Source of the DNA: DATFQE01 sp035264445
GTDB lineage: Bacteria; Actinomycetota; Thermoleophilia; Gaiellales; Gaiellaceae
Reading direction: 5' to 3'
Length of the DNA: 25,175 bases
Assembly: GCA_035264445.1 (NCBI GenBank)
Contig: DATFQE010000016.1
Location: 1-25,175, forward strand
The stretch's first letter is position 1. Each line of letters starts with the position of its first letter. This document shows positions 21,263-25,175 of this stretch, piece after piece. Position numbers and translations under genes: made by a program. Below the pieces are notes generated by a model, which was given only the letters and a program-made list of their open reading frames with translations, was not told the DNA's origin and searched no databases.

Positions 21263-23654
21263 ATGGCTGAAGCCGCCTACACCGCAAAAGACATCTCCGT
21301 TCTCGAGGGCCTCGAGCCCGTCCGGCTGCGGCCCGGCATGTACATCGGCTCCACGGGCTCTCGCGGCTTCCATCACCTCGTCTACGAGGTCGTCGACAAC
21401 TCCGTCGACGAGGCTCTCGCCGGCCGCAATGACCGCATCGAGGTGACGATCCATCCGGACAGCTCGGTGACGGTGCGCGACTGGGGCTCGGGCATCCCGG
21501 TCGACGTCATGCCGGAGCAGGGCATGTCCGCGCTGACGGTCGTGCTGACGAAGCTCCACGCGGGCGGAAAGTTCGGCGGCGACGGCTACAAGGTCTCCGG
21601 CGGCCTGCACGGAGTCGGCGTCTCGGTCGTGAACGCGCTCTCGGAGTGGCTCGTGGCCGAGGTGCGCCGCGACGGCAAGGTCTACCGCCAGGAGTTCGCG
21701 CGCGGCGAGCCGCAGGGCGAGATCGAGGTCGTGGGCAAGGCGGACAAGGGCGACACGGGCACGGAAATCAGCTTTCTCGCCGACGCCGAGATCTTCACCG
21801 ACGGGATCGACTTCTCCACCGAGACGCTGGTCCAGCGGCTGCGCGAGACGGCGTTCCTGACCGCCGGCCTGCGCATCGTGCTCCTCGACGAGCGCGAGGG
21901 CGAGGACCGATTCGAGTTCCACTACGAGGGTGGGATCCGGGACTTCGTCGCGCACGCCAACTCGACGAAGGACACCGTCCACAAGCACATCGTCTACTTC
22001 ACGGGCGACGCCGAGGACGGGCAGGGCAGCGTCGAGGTCGCCATGCAGTGGAACAACTCCTACGTGGAGTCGGTCTACTCGTTCGCGAACAACATCAATA
22101 CACACGAGGGCGGCTCCCACCTGTCGGGCTTCCGATCCGCGCTCACCGGGACGCTCAACCGATACGGCAAGAATGCCGGCCTGCTCAAGGACAAGGAGTC
22201 CGAGAAGCTCGACGGCGAGGACGTGCGCGAGGGTCTCGCAGCCGTCATCTCCGTGAAGCTGCGCGAGCCGCAGTTCGAGGGCCAAACCAAGACGAAGCTC
22301 GGCAACCCGTGGGTCGACGGGCTCGTGCGGAAGGCCGTCAACGACGGGCTGGCGCAGTTCCTCGAGGAGAACCCGACCGATGCCAAGCAGATCATCACGA
22401 AGGCGATCGCGGCGCGGAACGCGCGCCAGGCGGCGCGCAAAGCGCGCGAGGCGACACGCAAGAGCGCGCTCGAGAATTCCTCGCTGCCGGGCAAGCTCGC
22501 CGACTGTCAGATCAAGGATCCCGAGTCCGCCGAGCTCTACCTCGTCGAGGGCAACTCGGCCGGTGGCTCGGCGGTTGAGGCGCGCGACCGGCTGTTCCAG
22601 GCGATCTTGCCGCTACGCGGCAAGGTGATCAACTCGGAGAAGAACCGCCTCAACAAGGTGCTCTCGAACCTGGAGATCCAGGGGATGATCACGGCGATCG
22701 GCACCGGCATCGGCGACGAGTTCGACATCTCGAAGCTGCGCTACCACCGCGTGATCGTGATGACCGACGCCGACGTGGACGGCTCGCACATCCGCACGCT
22801 GATCCTCACGTTCCTCTACCGCCAGATGCCCGACCTCGTCGAGCGCGGCCACGTCTACATCGCGGTGCCGCCGCTGTACCGGGTCAAGATCGGCAACCAG
22901 GAGCAGTACGTCGAGAAGGAGAGCCTCTTCGAGGAGCTGCTCGTCCGCGAGCGCATCAAGGACATGGATGTGCGCGACCGGCTCGGCGAGACCGTCAAGC
23001 TGACCGAGACGCGCTGGAATCGCCTGTCGAACCGGCTGCACGAGTTCGAGGGCTGGACGTCGAGGCTCCGCGCGGACTTCGGCAACGCCGCGGCCGACTT
23101 CGTGATCGCGCACCGCCTCGTCGAGACCGATGCCGGCGAGATCGGCGACGTCGCGGGAGCGCTGGGCGGGCTCGAGCAGAACGGCTACGACGTCGCAGTC
23201 GTCGACGCGGCCGCCGATGCGTTTCGCGTCAAGGTGATCGAGCGCGAGACGAGCGCCGCGAACTTCGTCACGCTGCCCGCCGACCTGCTCGCCTCGCCGC
23301 ACTACCGGAAGCTCCGCGATGCCTACAACCGTCTGGTCGAGGTCGTCGGGCGGCCTCCGTTCGAGCTCGCCCAGGGAAAGAAGAGCCGCCGCGCGGAGAC
23401 CTTCGAGCTGCTTCGCCACGAGGCGATCGATCTTGCGAAGGAAGGGATCCAGGTCAGCCGCTTCAAGGGGCTCGGCGAGATGGACGCGATCGACCTGTGG
23501 GACACGACGATGGACCCGGCCCGCCGCGTGCTCGTCCGCGTCGGGGTCGAGGACGCCGCCGCCGCCGACCTCATCTTCTCGACGCTCATGGGCGACCAGG
23601 TCGAGCCGCGCCGCGAGTTCATCGAGCAGAACGCCAAGGACGTGAGATTCCTCG

Positions 23655-23662
<8 letters not shown>
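21263..23662 (+). CDS. gyrB: DNA gyrase subunit B
   Basis: 799 residues. The GHKL ATPase domain has YEVVDNSVDEA (41-51), RDWGSGIP (72-79) and GGLHGVGVSVVNALS (113-127). The transducer contains QTKTKLGN (341-348). The Toprim domain has the catalytic Glu in LVEGNSAGGSA (E429) and DADVDGSHIRTL (502-513). The C-terminus ends EQNAKDVRFLDV, as in mycobacteria. Two features are unusual. The conserved EGD is EGN (N431), and the following SAK is SAV. In addition, about 160-170 residues (roughly 552-727) between Toprim and RFKGLGEM resemble the insert of E. coli-type GyrB and are absent from most actinobacterial enzymes. Together with GyrA it introduces negative supercoils using ATP. gyrA overlaps by 8 bp. 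Confidence 0.97.

Positions 23663-25175
<1,513 letters not shown>

Overview
The window is a high-GC chromosomal segment spanning a bacterial replication origin. The gene order is classical: rpmH-rnpA-yidD-yidC-khpB(jag)-rsmG-parA-parB runs leftward, and dnaA-dnaN-recF-dciA-gyrB-gyrA runs rightward. An actinobacterial-phylum host is likely. The codons are very GC-rich, dciA follows recF, GTG/TTG starts are frequent, and the GyrB C-terminus resembles that of mycobacteria. Together with cell-surface GT-C transferases this makes me suspect a deep-branching class such as Thermoleophilia, but I cannot prove it without a search.

Layout. Positions 2-7638 hold envelope and housekeeping genes: the tail of a DUF2079 membrane protein, a GT87-type glycosyltransferase, a class A penicillin-binding protein, a small MscS channel, a DUF2203 protein, a PIG-V-like mannosyltransferase, a CPBP intramembrane protease and a bifunctional-nuclease-domain (DUF151) protein. 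Positions 7698-10922 hold the most unusual locus. A metal-dependent amidohydrolase is divergent, across only 42 bp, from a 596-residue protein made of two uracil-DNA-glycosylase-like halves, the first with plausible catalytic motifs and the second degenerate. An aminoglycoside-phosphotransferase-fold kinase (10973-11818) and a tRNA-Ile(GAT) gene follow. The leftward origin operon occupies 12057-16736 and ends in an unrecognised 82-residue protein. The rightward replication operon occupies 17042-25175, with gyrA running off the window.

Origin. The only gene-free stretch above 300 bp is 16737-17041, between rpmH and dnaA. It holds two divergent promoters and a DnaA-box cluster in which four boxes are arranged with exact two-fold symmetry. 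The 152-bp dnaA-dnaN gap ends with a DnaA-box-like site, a GC block and TAC trinucleotides, which looks like a Bacillus-type unwinding element. The origin may therefore be bipartite.

The origin operons link ribosome and RNase P production (rpmH, rnpA), membrane insertion (yidD, yidC), RNA binding and rRNA methylation (khpB, rsmG), chromosome partition (parA, parB) and replication initiation, elongation, repair and supercoiling (dnaA, dnaN, recF, dciA, gyrB, gyrA). Many neighbours overlap by exactly 4 bp, implying translational coupling.
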